Assembly: GCA_040219135.1 (NCBI GenBank)
Contig: JAVJTA010000003.1
Coordinates: forward strand, 461,748 to 525,747
Direction of reading: 5' to 3'
DNA from: UBA7803 sp040219135
Lineage (GTDB): Bacteria; Pseudomonadota; Gammaproteobacteria; Pseudomonadales; Azotimanducaceae
DNA: 64,000 bases
In this document: in pieces, positions 54,363 through 63,413 of the stretch
Numbering within the stretch: the first letter of the stretch is position 1
Layout: each line of letters starts with the position of its first letter
Notes under the pieces: generated by a model
The model's database searches: none
What the model saw: the letters and a program-made list of their open reading frames with translations, nothing else
What the model was told of the DNA's origin: nothing
Made by a program: the position numbers and the translations under genes

Positions 54363-54686
54363 TCAGCGTTCCAGCAGGTCGCGTTTGCCGCCCTTGCCAT
54401 CCCAGTCCTCGGCGTCCGGCAGCGGGTCCTGCTTCTCGGTGATGTTCGGCCACGTCTCGGCGAGCTCAGCGTTCAGCGCGAGGAAATCCTGCTGATCGTC
54501 GGGGAGTTCGTCTTCGGAGAAGATGGCGTCCACCGGGCACTCCGGCTCGCACAGCGCGCAGTCGATGCATTCGTCCGGGTGGATCACCAGCATGTTCGGG
54601 CCTTCGTAGAAGCAGTCCACGGGGCACACTTCCACGCAGTCCGTGTGCTTGCACTTTATGCAGTTTTCGCCGACGACGAATGTCAT
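54363..54686 (-). CDS. fdxA: Seven-iron ferredoxin FdxA
   Basis: Small cytoplasmic electron carrier with one [3Fe-4S] and one [4Fe-4S] cluster. It is 107 residues. Cluster ligands: C9, C17, C21, C25 and C40, C43, C46, C50 (CIDCALCEPECP), the Azotobacter FdI pattern. The acidic C-terminal extension is typical of FdxA. It lies 81 bp after mutS on the same strand, an arrangement seen in Pseudomonas. Confidence 0.95.
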   Translation of the reverse strand: MTFVVGENCIKCKHTDCVEVCPVDCFYEGPNMLVIHPDECIDCALCEPECPVDAIFSEDELPDDQQDFLALNAELAETWPNITEKQDPLPDAEDWDGKGGKRDLLER

Positions 54687-54719
54687 GTCTGGAACGCCCC
54701 GAGTTCGCGGAAGGCCGGT

Positions 54720-54747
54720 ATTCTAATGGTTATGCGCGGCGTGTACA
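54720..54747 (-). promoter_or_regulatory. Candidate fdxA promoter
   Basis: On the minus strand TGTACA (54747-54742), 16 bp, then TAGAAT (54725-54720), about 33 bases before the fdxA ATG. The -10 matches five of six consensus bases and the -35 four of six. It implies that fdxA can be expressed apart from mutS. Confidence 0.45.
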
Positions 54748-54767
54748 GACGCTGACCGCGGCCGCGC

Positions 54768-57395
54768 TCAGGCGCCATCGGCGTCTTCGGGACCCTTCAG
54801 TTCGTAGAGCAGGGCGAGGGCCTCGCGCGGGGTCAGGCTGTCCGGATCGATGCTGCGCAGGCGCTCGAGGCACGCCCGATCGGCATACGACATCGCCTCG
54901 TTTCCGTTGCTGCGCGCGGCTGCATGGAACAGATCGGGTTGCCGCTCGTCGCCGCCGCTGTCCCGCTCCAGCGCCTCGAGCTTGTCCTGGGCCGCGGCGA
55001 GCACCGGCGCCGGAACGCCGGCCAGGCGCGCCACCTGCACGCCGTAGCTCTGGCTGGCCGCACCCGGCTTCACGCTGTGCAGGAACACGATGCCTCCGCG
55101 GTGCTCGGTGGCCGCGAGGTGCACGTTGGCGGTGGCCGGAAGCTCCTCGGCGAGGCTCGTCAGTTCGAAATAGTGGGTGGCGAAAAGGGTGAACGCGCGC
55201 CGCTGACGGGCCAGGTAGACGGCCGTGGCCCAGGCCAGCGCCAGGCCGTCGTAGGTGCTGGTACCGCGACCGATCTCGTCGAGCAGCACCAGGCTCTGGG
55301 CGGTGGCGTTGTGCAGGATGTTGGCGGTCTCGGTCATCTCCACCATGAACGTCGAGCGCCCGCCGGCGAGATCGTCGGATGCGCCGATGCGGGTGAAGAT
55401 CCGGTCGATGGGGCCGATGCGCGCCGCCGCCGCGGGCACGAAGCTGCCGGTGTAGGCGAGCAGGGTGATCAGCGCCGCCTGGCGCATGTAGGTGGACTTT
55501 CCGCCCATGTTCGGCCCGGTGACGATGAGCATGCGGCGGCCGTCGTGCAGAATCAGATCGTTGGGCACGAAGGCGTCCGTGGACGCCTGCTTGACCACCG
55601 GATGCCAGCCCTGCTGAATCTCGATGCCCGGCGTGGTGGTGAGCAGCGGTCGGCAGAACCCCAGGCGCCGGGCGCGCTCCGCCAGGCAGGCCAGCACGTC
55701 GAGTTCGGCGGCGGCAGCCGCCGCATCGCGCAGCGCCGTCGCCGCCGTTGCCAGATCGGCGCAGAGCTCGTCGTAGAGCTGGCGTTCGAGCTTCAGTGAG
55801 CGCGCCTGGGCGGTGAGCGCTTCGTCCTCGAACGCCTTGAGTTCAGGCGTGATGTAGCGCTCGGCGTTCTTCAGCGTCTGGCGGCGTACGTACTCCGCCG
55901 GCACCGCGTTGCCGCCGGCCCGGCTGGTTTCGATGTAGTAGCCGTGGACACGGTTGTAGCCGACCTTCAGCGTGCCGATGCCGGTGCGCTCGCGTTCGCG
56001 TCGCTCGAGCTCCGCCAGCCACTCGCTGGCGTTGTCGGTGAGGTTGCGCAGCTCGTCGAGGCGGGCATCGAAGCGGGCGGCGATGACGCCGCCGTCGCGG
56101 ACGGTGACGGGCGGACCGTCGACCAGGGCCCGTTCCAGGAGTTCGCGCTGCTCGGCGAACGCGGGCAGGGCATCGGCCAGGTCCTGCAGGCGCGCCGCGG
56201 TGGCGGCGCCGAGCGCGTCGGCGGCCGGGGCGAGCAGAGGCGTGATGGCCGGGAAGTGCTGCAGCGCGGCGCGCAGCCGCGCCAGGTCGCGCGGGCTGGC
56301 GCGCCCGAGGGCCAGGCGGGTGACCACCCGCTCCAGATCGCCTACCGCATCCAGCTCGTCGCGCAGCGCATCGAGGTCAGGCCCATCGAGCAGTGCGGCG
56401 ACGGCGTTCTGGCGCGCGACCACGCGCGGCTGCTCCCGGCTCGGGGCGTTCAGCCAGCGCCGCAGCAGGCGCGATCCCATCGGGGTCCGGCAGCTGTCGA
56501 GCAGGGCAAACAGGGTGGCGTCGTCGGCGCCGTCCAGACGCCGGTCGATTTCCAGGTTGCGCCGTGAGTGGGCGTCGAGGGTGATCACGGCGGTCTCGCC
56601 GAGCGGGATGATCCGGTCGATGAACTCGAGTTCCTGGCACTGGCTGAGCTTGGCGTAGTCGAGCGCCGCGGCAGCGGCGCCAACGACGGGCGAGCGGCCG
56701 TCGACGCCGAAGCCGGCGAGGTCGTGGGTGCCGAAGTGGCGGCAGAGGCGTTCCAGTCCGAGTTCGCCGTCGAACGCCAGCGCGTCGCGTTCGCGCACCG
56801 GCGCGCGTTGTCCGGCGGGCACGCCGGCGAGCACGGCCAGGGGACCGGGCACGAGGATCTCGCTCGGACCGAGCCGCGCCAGCTCATCGCGGAGCGCCGC
56901 GCCGTCCGCCAGCTGCGCCACCGCCAGCTCCCCCCGGCCGAGGTTGAGGGCTGCGATCGCGTAGCCTTCGCCGTCGGGATTGATGCCGACCAGGAGGCTG
57001 TCGCGGGCCGAGTCCTGGAGGCTTTCCTCGGTGAGGGTGCCCGGGGTGACGATGCGCTGCACCTGGCGCTCCACCGGACCCTTGCTGGTCGCCGGATCTC
57101 CAATCTGCTCGCAGATCGCCACCGACACGCCGAGCTTGACCAGCCGTGCCAGATACCCGTCGGCGGCGTGGTAGGGCACCCCGGCCATCGGGATCGGCTC
57201 GCCGGCGGACTGGCCGCGCGCGGTCAGGGTGATGTCGAGCAGATCCGCCGCGCGCCGGGCGTCGTCGAAGAACAGCTCGTAGAAATCGCCCATGCGGTAG
57301 AACAGCAGCTCGTCGGGGTGAGCGGCTTTGATGCGCAGGTACTGCTGCATCATAGGTGTGTGCTCTACTGCTTTGTTTTTATTAAATTTGTTCAC
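54768..57395 (-). CDS. mutS: DNA mismatch repair protein MutS
   Basis: Recognizes mismatches and recruits MutL. From GTG 57395 it is 875 residues (E. coli 853). The mismatch-reading FYRMGDFYELF motif, the ATPase P-loop GPNMGGKSTYMRQ, DEIGRGTSTYDG and the FATHYFELT motif are intact. The family N-terminus HTPMMQQYL lies just upstream of the first ATG (57353), so GTG 57395 is the better start. It gives a short NKFNKNK leader from an AT-rich stretch. The start is 88 bp from yejF on the same strand. Confidence 0.95.
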   Translation of the reverse strand: MNKFNKNKAVEHTPMMQQYLRIKAAHPDELLFYRMGDFYELFFDDARRAADLLDITLTARGQSAGEPIPMAGVPYHAADGYLARLVKLGVSVAICEQIGDPATSKGPVERQVQRIVTPGTLTEESLQDSARDSLLVGINPDGEGYAIAALNLGRGELAVAQLADGAALRDELARLGPSEILVPGPLAVLAGVPAGQRAPVRERDALAFDGELGLERLCRHFGTHDLAGFGVDGRSPVVGAAAAALDYAKLSQCQELEFIDRIIPLGETAVITLDAHSRRNLEIDRRLDGADDATLFALLDSCRTPMGSRLLRRWLNAPSREQPRVVARQNAVAALLDGPDLDALRDELDAVGDLERVVTRLALGRASPRDLARLRAALQHFPAITPLLAPAADALGAATAARLQDLADALPAFAEQRELLERALVDGPPVTVRDGGVIAARFDARLDELRNLTDNASEWLAELERRERERTGIGTLKVGYNRVHGYYIETSRAGGNAVPAEYVRRQTLKNAERYITPELKAFEDEALTAQARSLKLERQLYDELCADLATAATALRDAAAAAAELDVLACLAERARRLGFCRPLLTTTPGIEIQQGWHPVVKQASTDAFVPNDLILHDGRRMLIVTGPNMGGKSTYMRQAALITLLAYTGSFVPAAAARIGPIDRIFTRIGASDDLAGGRSTFMVEMTETANILHNATAQSLVLLDEIGRGTSTYDGLALAWATAVYLARQRRAFTLFATHYFELTSLAEELPATANVHLAATEHRGGIVFLHSVKPGAASQSYGVQVARLAGVPAPVLAAAQDKLEALERDSGGDERQPDLFHAAARSNGNEAMSYADRACLERLRSIDPDSLTPREALALLYELKGPEDADGA

Positions 57396-57482
57396 TTCCG
57401 TTCTGAGCGTGTCCGATCCCAGGTGGCCGATGTTAGCACCGCGTTGCGCGGTACAGGCGGCTTCCATCCACGGGGGTTCGGC

Positions 57483-59102
57483 TCAGATCGCCGCCGCGAC
57501 CAGTTCGCGCGTGTAGTCGCCGCGTGGCTGTTCGAGCACCTGCCCGGCGTCTCCGTGTTCCACCACGACGCCACGGCGCATGACCATGATCTGGTGGGAC
57601 AGGGCGCGCACCACCTTGAGATCGTGGCTGATGAACAGGTAGGCAAGGCCGTGACGCTGCTGCAGGTCGCGCAGCAACTCGACGATCTGCGCCTGGACGG
57701 AGACGTCCAGGGCGGACGTCGGCTCGTCCAGGACCAGCAGTCGGGGCTTGAGGATCAGCGCCCGGGCGACCGCGATGCGCTGGCGCTGGCCGCCGGAGAA
57801 TTCGTGCGGGTAGCGGTCCGCGGTGGCGGGATCGAGACCGACCTCCGCCAGTGCGGCGGCAACCCGACGACCCCTTTCCACCGCTGTCAGGGCGCGTTCG
57901 TGAACCTTCAGACCTTCTTCCACGATCTCGCGCACGGTCATACGCGGCGACAGGCTGCCGTAGGGATCCTGAAACACCACCTGCAGATGCCGGCGCAGGC
58001 GTTTCATCGGCTTCCTGCCGAGGGCGCCGATGGATTGGCCGTCGAACACGATCTCGCCCCGGGATGGGATCAGCCGGAGCAGGGCGAAGCCCAGAGTCGT
58101 TTTGCCGGAACCGGATTCACCCACTACCCCGAGGGTCTCTCCTGGGCGAATCGACAGATTCACGTTGCTCACGGCATCGCGCATCCGCCGCCCGCCGAGC
58201 CAGCCCTTGCCTACCGCGTAACCGGCGCTGAGGTTGCGCGCGACCAGCAGGGGTTCGGCGGCCCTCCGATACGCGTGCGCCTTGCCTTTCGGCTCGGCTT
58301 TGATCAGGTGACGCGTGTAGGGATGCTGTGGCCGTTCGAACAGCGTCGAACAGACGCCATCCTCGACGATGCGGCCGGCGCGCATGACGTAGACCCGCTC
58401 CGCGGTACGGCGGACGATGCCGAGGTCGTGGGTGATGAGCAGCAAAGCCATGTCGAGTTCCCGCTGCAGGTCCTTGAGCAGGGCCAGGATCTGCGCCTGG
58501 ATCGTGGCGTCCAGTGCGGTGGTGGGCTCGTCGGCGATCAACAGGCGGGGTCGATTGGCCAGCGCCATGGCGATCATCACGCGCTGCCGTTCCCCCCCGG
58601 AAAGCTCGTGGGGGTAGGAGTCCAGGCGCTCCCGGGTGCGTCCCAGCCCAACGCGCTCCAGCAGATCCAGCGTGTGGGCACGCGCGTCGCGACGGCTGCA
58701 GCCACGGTGCAGCATCACCGACTCGGAGACCTGCTTGTCGATGCTGTGCAGGGGGTTCAGGGACGTCATGGGCTCCTGGAACACCATGGACACCACCCCG
58801 CCGCGGATCTCGCGCAGGCGTCGGGCGTCGGCGCCCATGAGTTCCTCTCCGAGGACGCGGATGGATCCCCGACGGTGCTGCGCCAGGGGATAGGGCAGCA
58901 GCTGCAGCACGGACAGCGCGGTGACCGACTTGCCTGAGCCCGATTCTCCGACGAGGGCCACGGTCTCGCCCTGGTCCACATGGAAACTCACCGATTCCAC
59001 CGCGGTGCTGGCGCCGAACTGAACGTCGAGATCGGTGACCTCCAGTACCCGCGCGCCGGGCTGCGCCGCCGCCCCGGCGTCAGCGTGCAGCGCCGCGGCC
59101 AT
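57483..59102 (-). CDS. yejF: Oligopeptide/microcin C-type ABC transporter ATPase (two fused NBDs)
   Basis: Two ATP-binding domains in one chain of 539 residues, powering the YejBE permease. Walker A sites: GESGSGKSVT (first) and GESGSGKTTL (second); signatures LSGGERQR and FSGGQRQR; Walker B LLIADEPT and LLVLDEPT. From ATG 59102, overlapping the yejE stop by one base. The frame is open further upstream inside yejE, without meaning. Order A-B-E-F is as in E. coli. Confidence 0.94.
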   Translation of the reverse strand: MAAALHADAGAAAQPGARVLEVTDLDVQFGASTAVESVSFHVDQGETVALVGESGSGKSVTALSVLQLLPYPLAQHRRGSIRVLGEELMGADARRLREIRGGVVSMVFQEPMTSLNPLHSIDKQVSESVMLHRGCSRRDARAHTLDLLERVGLGRTRERLDSYPHELSGGERQRVMIAMALANRPRLLIADEPTTALDATIQAQILALLKDLQRELDMALLLITHDLGIVRRTAERVYVMRAGRIVEDGVCSTLFERPQHPYTRHLIKAEPKGKAHAYRRAAEPLLVARNLSAGYAVGKGWLGGRRMRDAVSNVNLSIRPGETLGVVGESGSGKTTLGFALLRLIPSRGEIVFDGQSIGALGRKPMKRLRRHLQVVFQDPYGSLSPRMTVREIVEEGLKVHERALTAVERGRRVAAALAEVGLDPATADRYPHEFSGGQRQRIAVARALILKPRLLVLDEPTSALDVSVQAQIVELLRDLQQRHGLAYLFISHDLKVVRALSHQIMVMRRGVVVEHGDAGQVLEQPRGDYTRELVAAAI

Positions 59103-60133
59103 CAGATCGGCCCCGCGACGGCGATGGCCCGGCGCGGATCGAAGGCATCGCGCACCGCCTCGCCGACGAAGATCAGCAGTGTCAGCATGACCGCCAGGGT
59201 GACGAACACGCTGGTCCCCAGCCACGGTGCCTGGAGATTCGCCTTCGCGGTAGACAGCAGGCGTCCGAGCGACGGTGCGTCGAGCGGCAATCCGAAGCCG
59301 AGGAAGTCCAGCGCGGTGAGGGTGGCGATGGAGCCGTTGAGCAGGAACGGCAGATAGGTAAGCGCGGCCACCATGGCGTTCGGCAGCACGTGGCGCGTCA
59401 TGATCACCGGGTTGGATACGCCGAGCGCCTGGGCAGCGCGCACGAACTCGAAATTGCGCGCGCGCAGAAACTCGGCCCGCACCACGCCGACCAGCGCCAT
59501 CCAGCTGAACAGGGCAAGGATACCCAGCAGCCAGAAGAAGTTCGGCTCGACGATGCTGGCGAGAATGATCAGCACGAACAGCACCGGCAGCCCGGCCCAG
59601 ATTTCCACCAGACGTTGCCCGATGAGATCGGTGAGGCCACCGAAGTATCCCTGCACGGCGCCCACCAGCACGCCGATCGCAGAGCTGATCAGCGTCAGCG
59701 TCAGACCGAACACCACCGACAGCCGAAACCCGTAGATCAGCGTGGCGAGCACGTCCGAGCCGAGGTGATCGGTGCCGAGCAGGTGATCGCGGTCGGGTGG
59801 CGACGGCGCTGCGCCGACCTCCCAGTCGATGGTGTCGTGGGCGAAGCGGATTGGCGGCCACCACATCCACCCGTCCTCCTCGATCAGGCGCTGCACGTAC
59901 GGATCACGGTAGTCGGCTTCGGTCTCGAGCTGTCCGCCCAGTTCGGCCTCGCTGTAGTCGAGCAGAATCGGGAAGTACAGCTCGCCATGCATGGCGAACA
60001 CGATGGGCTCGTCGTTGGCGACCAGTTCCGCGCCGAGGGAGACGCCGAACAGCGCGAGGAAGATCCACAGCGACCAGGAGCCGCGCCGGTTGGCCTTGAA
60101 GTTCGCCAGGCGGCGCCGGTTCAGCGGACTCAT
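59102..60133 (-). CDS. yejE: ABC transporter permease YejE
   Basis: Inner-membrane permease half of the Yej peptide importer. It is 343 residues with an N-terminal transmembrane segment (about 20-40), a periplasmic stretch with the family motif DYRDPYVQRLI, and five later segments. The coupling loop EFLRARNFEFVRAAQALGVS contacts the ATPase. LLGTDHLGSDV is conserved in OppC/DppC/YejE. ATGA overlap with yejB. Confidence 0.93.
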   Translation of the reverse strand: MSPLNRRRLANFKANRRGSWSLWIFLALFGVSLGAELVANDEPIVFAMHGELYFPILLDYSEAELGGQLETEADYRDPYVQRLIEEDGWMWWPPIRFAHDTIDWEVGAAPSPPDRDHLLGTDHLGSDVLATLIYGFRLSVVFGLTLTLISSAIGVLVGAVQGYFGGLTDLIGQRLVEIWAGLPVLFVLIILASIVEPNFFWLLGILALFSWMALVGVVRAEFLRARNFEFVRAAQALGVSNPVIMTRHVLPNAMVAALTYLPFLLNGSIATLTALDFLGFGLPLDAPSLGRLLSTAKANLQAPWLGTSVFVTLAVMLTLLIFVGEAVRDAFDPRRAIAVAGPI

Positions 60134-61203
60134 CGACGGCTCTCGAAATCGATGCGCGGGTCCACCAGCACGTAGGTGATGTCACCTACGAGCTGCATGA
60201 TCAGGCCGATCAGCGTGAAGCAGAACAGGGTTCCGAAGAGGATCGGATAGTCGCGCTTGATCACCGCCTCGTATCCGAGCAGGCCGATACCGTCGAGGGA
60301 GAAGATCACCTCGATCAACAAGGCGCCGGTGAACAGGATGCCGACGAAGGCTGCGGGAAAGCCGCCAATGACGATGAGCATGGCATTGCGGAACACGTGG
60401 CCGTAGAGCACCTGGCTTTCGGACAGGCCCTTGGCCCGGGCTGTGAGCACGAACTGCTTGTTCAGCTCTTCGAGAAAACTGTTCTTCGTGAGCATCGTGA
60501 GGGTAGCGAAGCCGCCGGCGGTGAGCGCCGCCAGCGGTAGCGCCAGGTGCCAGAAGTAGTCGCCGATTCGACCGGCCAGCGATAGCTCGTCGGCGTTGTC
60601 CGATGTCAGGCCACGCAGCGGGAACCAGTCGAAGTACGAGCCACCGGCGAACACCACGATGAGAACGATGGCAAAAAGAAATCCCGGGATGGCATATGCG
60701 GTGAAGACCACCGCGCTGGTCCAGAGGTCGAAACGGCGGCCGTCGCGCACCGCCTTCGCCACGCCCAGAGGAATGGAAATGCAGTAAATCAGCAGCAGCG
60801 ACCACAGGCCCAGGGAGACGGAGACCGGCAGCCGCTCGAGCACCAGGTCCACCACGGGTCGGTCCTGAAAGTAGCTGTTGCCGAAGTCCAGGCGCAGGTA
60901 GTTCCACATCATCATCAGGAAGCGTTCGTGCGCCGGTCGGTCAAATCCGAACTGCTTCTCGAGCCGCGCCACGAGCTGCGGGTCGAGGCCCGAGCCGCCG
61001 GTGTAGCCGGATTCACCGGCGGGCCCGAGACTGCCAGCCGCCGACACCGACGCGGTGCTGGATACTCCGAATCCCGAGGCGTCCGCCAGTGCCTGCTCCA
61101 CCGGTCCGCCGGGCGCGAACTGAACGATGACGAAGTTGATCACCATGATGCCGAGCAGCGTCGGAACGATCAGCAGCAGGCGGCGCAGGACGTAGGCGCC
61201 CAT
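60130..61203 (-). CDS. yejB: ABC transporter permease YejB
   Basis: Partner permease of the Yej importer, 357 residues. Six transmembrane segments; the first is LLLIVPTLLGIMVINFVIVQ. A Ser/Gly-rich insertion at about residues 45-75 is typical of YejB. The coupling loop reads ELNKQFVLTARAKGLSESQVL. It starts one base after the yejA stop and overlaps yejE. Confidence 0.93.
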   Translation of the reverse strand: MGAYVLRRLLLIVPTLLGIMVINFVIVQFAPGGPVEQALADASGFGVSSTASVSAAGSLGPAGESGYTGGSGLDPQLVARLEKQFGFDRPAHERFLMMMWNYLRLDFGNSYFQDRPVVDLVLERLPVSVSLGLWSLLLIYCISIPLGVAKAVRDGRRFDLWTSAVVFTAYAIPGFLFAIVLIVVFAGGSYFDWFPLRGLTSDNADELSLAGRIGDYFWHLALPLAALTAGGFATLTMLTKNSFLEELNKQFVLTARAKGLSESQVLYGHVFRNAMLIVIGGFPAAFVGILFTGALLIEVIFSLDGIGLLGYEAVIKRDYPILFGTLFCFTLIGLIMQLVGDITYVLVDPRIDFESRR

Positions 61204-61204
61204 G

Positions 61205-63070
61205 TCACTCGTCCCTCGCGAATCGGGCTACCCGGGCGGCCCGGTCCGCGTCCCACCACCACAGGTCGACGAAGCCGGTCTCGCGCAGCAGCGGGCCGTG
61301 CCCGGGTTGGCCGAACCGGTCCCAGTAGGCGAGCGCGTAGCGGGTCTTCGACGAGCTCGGCACCCAGTAGAAGTTCCACAGCAGCACCCGATCCAGCGCC
61401 CGGGCAGCCGCGACGAACGCGTCCCAGGTTCGGGCCTTGTACAGGTGTCCGATCAGGGCATCCACGGCCGGGTCTTTCAGGTTCGACCAGTTGAAGCTGT
61501 AGGGCTGGTCGGCGGCGGCGCTGGAGAAGCTGTTGGAGACCAGCAGCGTGGGAGTGAAGTCGGGCAGGAACGCTATGGCGCCGGCGTCGAAGTCACCGGC
61601 GCGCATGCGGTAGAGCCAGTTCGAGATCTCCGGGGCTTTGATGCTGGAACTGATGCCCAGACGTTCGAGTTTGTGCGTGTACGGAATGAAGGCGGCGCCC
61701 AGCGCCGGTGACACGGCAACGAAACGGATGTGGAACCCCTCGCCGGTTCGTTCGTGCACCAGCCGGCCGTCGCGGACCTGCCAGCCGGCCTCGCGCAGCA
61801 GTTCGGCGGAGCGCAGCAGATTGTCCCGGTGCCAGCCGTGGCCCTGGTTGGGCGGCGGCCGGTAGGGTTCGGTGAAGACCCGGGGCGGGATCTGCTCACG
61901 CAGTGGCTCGAGCAGTTCGAGCTCCGCCGCGCTCGGCAGGCCCCGGGCAGCCAGCTCGGAGCCGTGAAAGAAGCTCGTCGCCTGGCCCCAGAAGCCGTGG
62001 GATTTGACGTTGCTCCACTCGAAGTCCGACTGCAGCCACAGCGCTTCGCGCACGCGGACGTCCTGGAACCGCGGCTGCGCCAGGTTCCAGAAGATCGGCC
62101 ACCAGAGCCCGGCGGGCTTGCTAAGCGTGAACTCGGTCTTGCGGAACACGCCCGCCCGGAACGCCGGGAACTCGTAGGCCGTGGCCCAGCGGCTCGGGAC
62201 GTTCTCAAGATGCACGTCGATGACGTTTCCCTTGACGGCCTCGGTCTGCACCTGATCGTCGCGGAAGTAGTCCACCTCGATGGTGTCGAAGTTGTAGCGG
62301 CCGCGGTTGATCGGCAGGTCCCGGCCCCAGTAGTCGGCCACCCGCTGCCATTCGATCCAGCGCCCCATGGAGAACTCGCCGATGCGATAGGGGCCGGAGC
62401 CGAGCGGGGGCTCCACGGTGGTCCTCGTGAGGTCCCGGTTCTCCCAGTAGTGCCTGGGGATCACCGGCATGATGCCGATCCGGCGCGGCAGGATCGGGTC
62501 GCCGCGCGCGTCCTCGGCGACCAGGTAGCGGATCTCGCGCGCTGCGATCACCTCGATCCCGGTAATCGCCGTCAGCGGCGTGCTGATCGTTGGTGTCGCC
62601 TCGCTCTTGAACTTCTCGAAGCTGAACACGACGTCGTCGACGGTGATCGGTTCGCCGTCGTGCCAGCGCGCGCCTTCGCGGAGGCGGAAGGCGATCCAGG
62701 CGCCATCGGCGGCAACCGCCACGCCGTCGGCCAGCAGGCCATAGAGCGTTGCGGGCTCGTCGAGCGCCGGCTCCAGCAGCGAGTCGTAGAGGTAGTTGTT
62801 CTGGCGCACCCAGAACGACACGCCGCGCACGTCCCGCCCGCCCAGGGCGAGGGGGTTGAAGTTGTCCCAGGTACCCATCTCCGGCACGCGGATGCGCCCG
62901 CCCTTGGGCGCATCCGGGTTGACGTACGCGGTGTTTGCGAAGTCGGGCGGATAGGCTGGATCGGAGAGAAAGGCGTAGCCGTGGCGGTAGTCGATGCCGG
63001 TGTCGGACAGGACGGCGCATGCCGTCACGTTCAGCAGCAGACTCAGCAACCCCGGGCCGACACCCCGCAT
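61205..63070 (-). CDS. yejA: Peptide-binding protein YejA, predicted lipoprotein
   Basis: Substrate-binding protein of family 5 (SBP_bac_5) for the Yej oligopeptide/microcin C importer. From ATG 63070 it is 621 residues. The leader MRGVGPGLLSLLLNVTAC fits a short lipoprotein signal with VTAC and Cys18, while E. coli YejA is a soluble periplasmic protein. Family motifs: NPDAPKGGRIRVPEMGTWDNFNPLAL, and DGAWIAFRLREGARWHDGEPIT in pieces. The frame is open to 63370 without a coding signal. It leads the operon yejA-B-E-F, divergent from recA. Confidence 0.92.
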   Translation of the reverse strand: MRGVGPGLLSLLLNVTACAVLSDTGIDYRHGYAFLSDPAYPPDFANTAYVNPDAPKGGRIRVPEMGTWDNFNPLALGGRDVRGVSFWVRQNNYLYDSLLEPALDEPATLYGLLADGVAVAADGAWIAFRLREGARWHDGEPITVDDVVFSFEKFKSEATPTISTPLTAITGIEVIAAREIRYLVAEDARGDPILPRRIGIMPVIPRHYWENRDLTRTTVEPPLGSGPYRIGEFSMGRWIEWQRVADYWGRDLPINRGRYNFDTIEVDYFRDDQVQTEAVKGNVIDVHLENVPSRWATAYEFPAFRAGVFRKTEFTLSKPAGLWWPIFWNLAQPRFQDVRVREALWLQSDFEWSNVKSHGFWGQATSFFHGSELAARGLPSAAELELLEPLREQIPPRVFTEPYRPPPNQGHGWHRDNLLRSAELLREAGWQVRDGRLVHERTGEGFHIRFVAVSPALGAAFIPYTHKLERLGISSSIKAPEISNWLYRMRAGDFDAGAIAFLPDFTPTLLVSNSFSSAAADQPYSFNWSNLKDPAVDALIGHLYKARTWDAFVAAARALDRVLLWNFYWVPSSSKTRYALAYWDRFGQPGHGPLLRETGFVDLWWWDADRAARVARFARDE

Positions 63071-63357
63071 CGTCCAGCTTACCCGCTGCGGCGCCGCAGG
63101 GCGGCCGCGCGGGTGACGCCGGACCCGCCGTGGCGCATTGGGCCGGCTGCGGACGCACAGAGATCGACGGTCCCGTGTGCCATGCGTTCTGCTCCTCGAC
63201 GGGAAAGCTCCCGGGGCCCCTCCGGGCGTTCGGGCGGGCCCTGGGATAATGGCAAAATCCCACGGGGGGCGGAATGCCCGCGCTCGGCGGCGCGTGGGCC
63301 AATTGCCGAGACTGCCCTGAGGCGGGTGAGAATTCGTCCCGTCGGGCGCGCTCGCGG

Positions 63358-63386
63358 TTGCCATCACCACTGACTATATATACAGT
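63358..63386 (+). promoter_or_regulatory. Candidate recA promoter
   Basis: TTGCCA (63358-63363), 17 bp, TACAGT (63381-63386). The -35 has five of six consensus bases, the -10 four of six. The LexA box fills the spacer and -10, so LexA would block polymerase, as in E. coli recA. Confidence 0.6.
63370..63385. promoter_or_regulatory. LexA (SOS) box upstream of recA
   Basis: CTGACTATATATACAG matches the E. coli LexA consensus CTGT-N8-ACAG in all but the fourth base, with the typical alternating TA core. It is 28 bases before the recA ATG. It places recA in a LexA-type SOS regulon. The lexA gene itself is not in the window. Confidence 0.85.
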
Positions 63387-63413
63387 AGCCGTCATTCCAG
63401 CACGGAGAGCGTC

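Larger units (their letters stand above)
63071..63413. other. 343 bp yejA-recA divergent intergenic region
   Basis: Very GC-rich between 63071 and 63350, with no gene I can support. The recA promoter and LexA box occupy the last ~60 bases. GGGATAATGG at about 63241-63250 contains a -10-like GATAAT on the plus strand and CATTAT on the minus strand; neither has a good -35, so the yejA promoter is undetermined. Confidence 0.5.

Noticed and set aside
56568..58937. 789-codon open frame antisense to mutS and yejF
   Set aside because: Spans two genes and their spacer; no motif; explained by GC bias.
63241..63250. GATAAT as an upstream recA promoter
   Set aside because: No -35 at 16-18 bp, and the LexA-box-associated promoter at 63358-63386 is much better placed.
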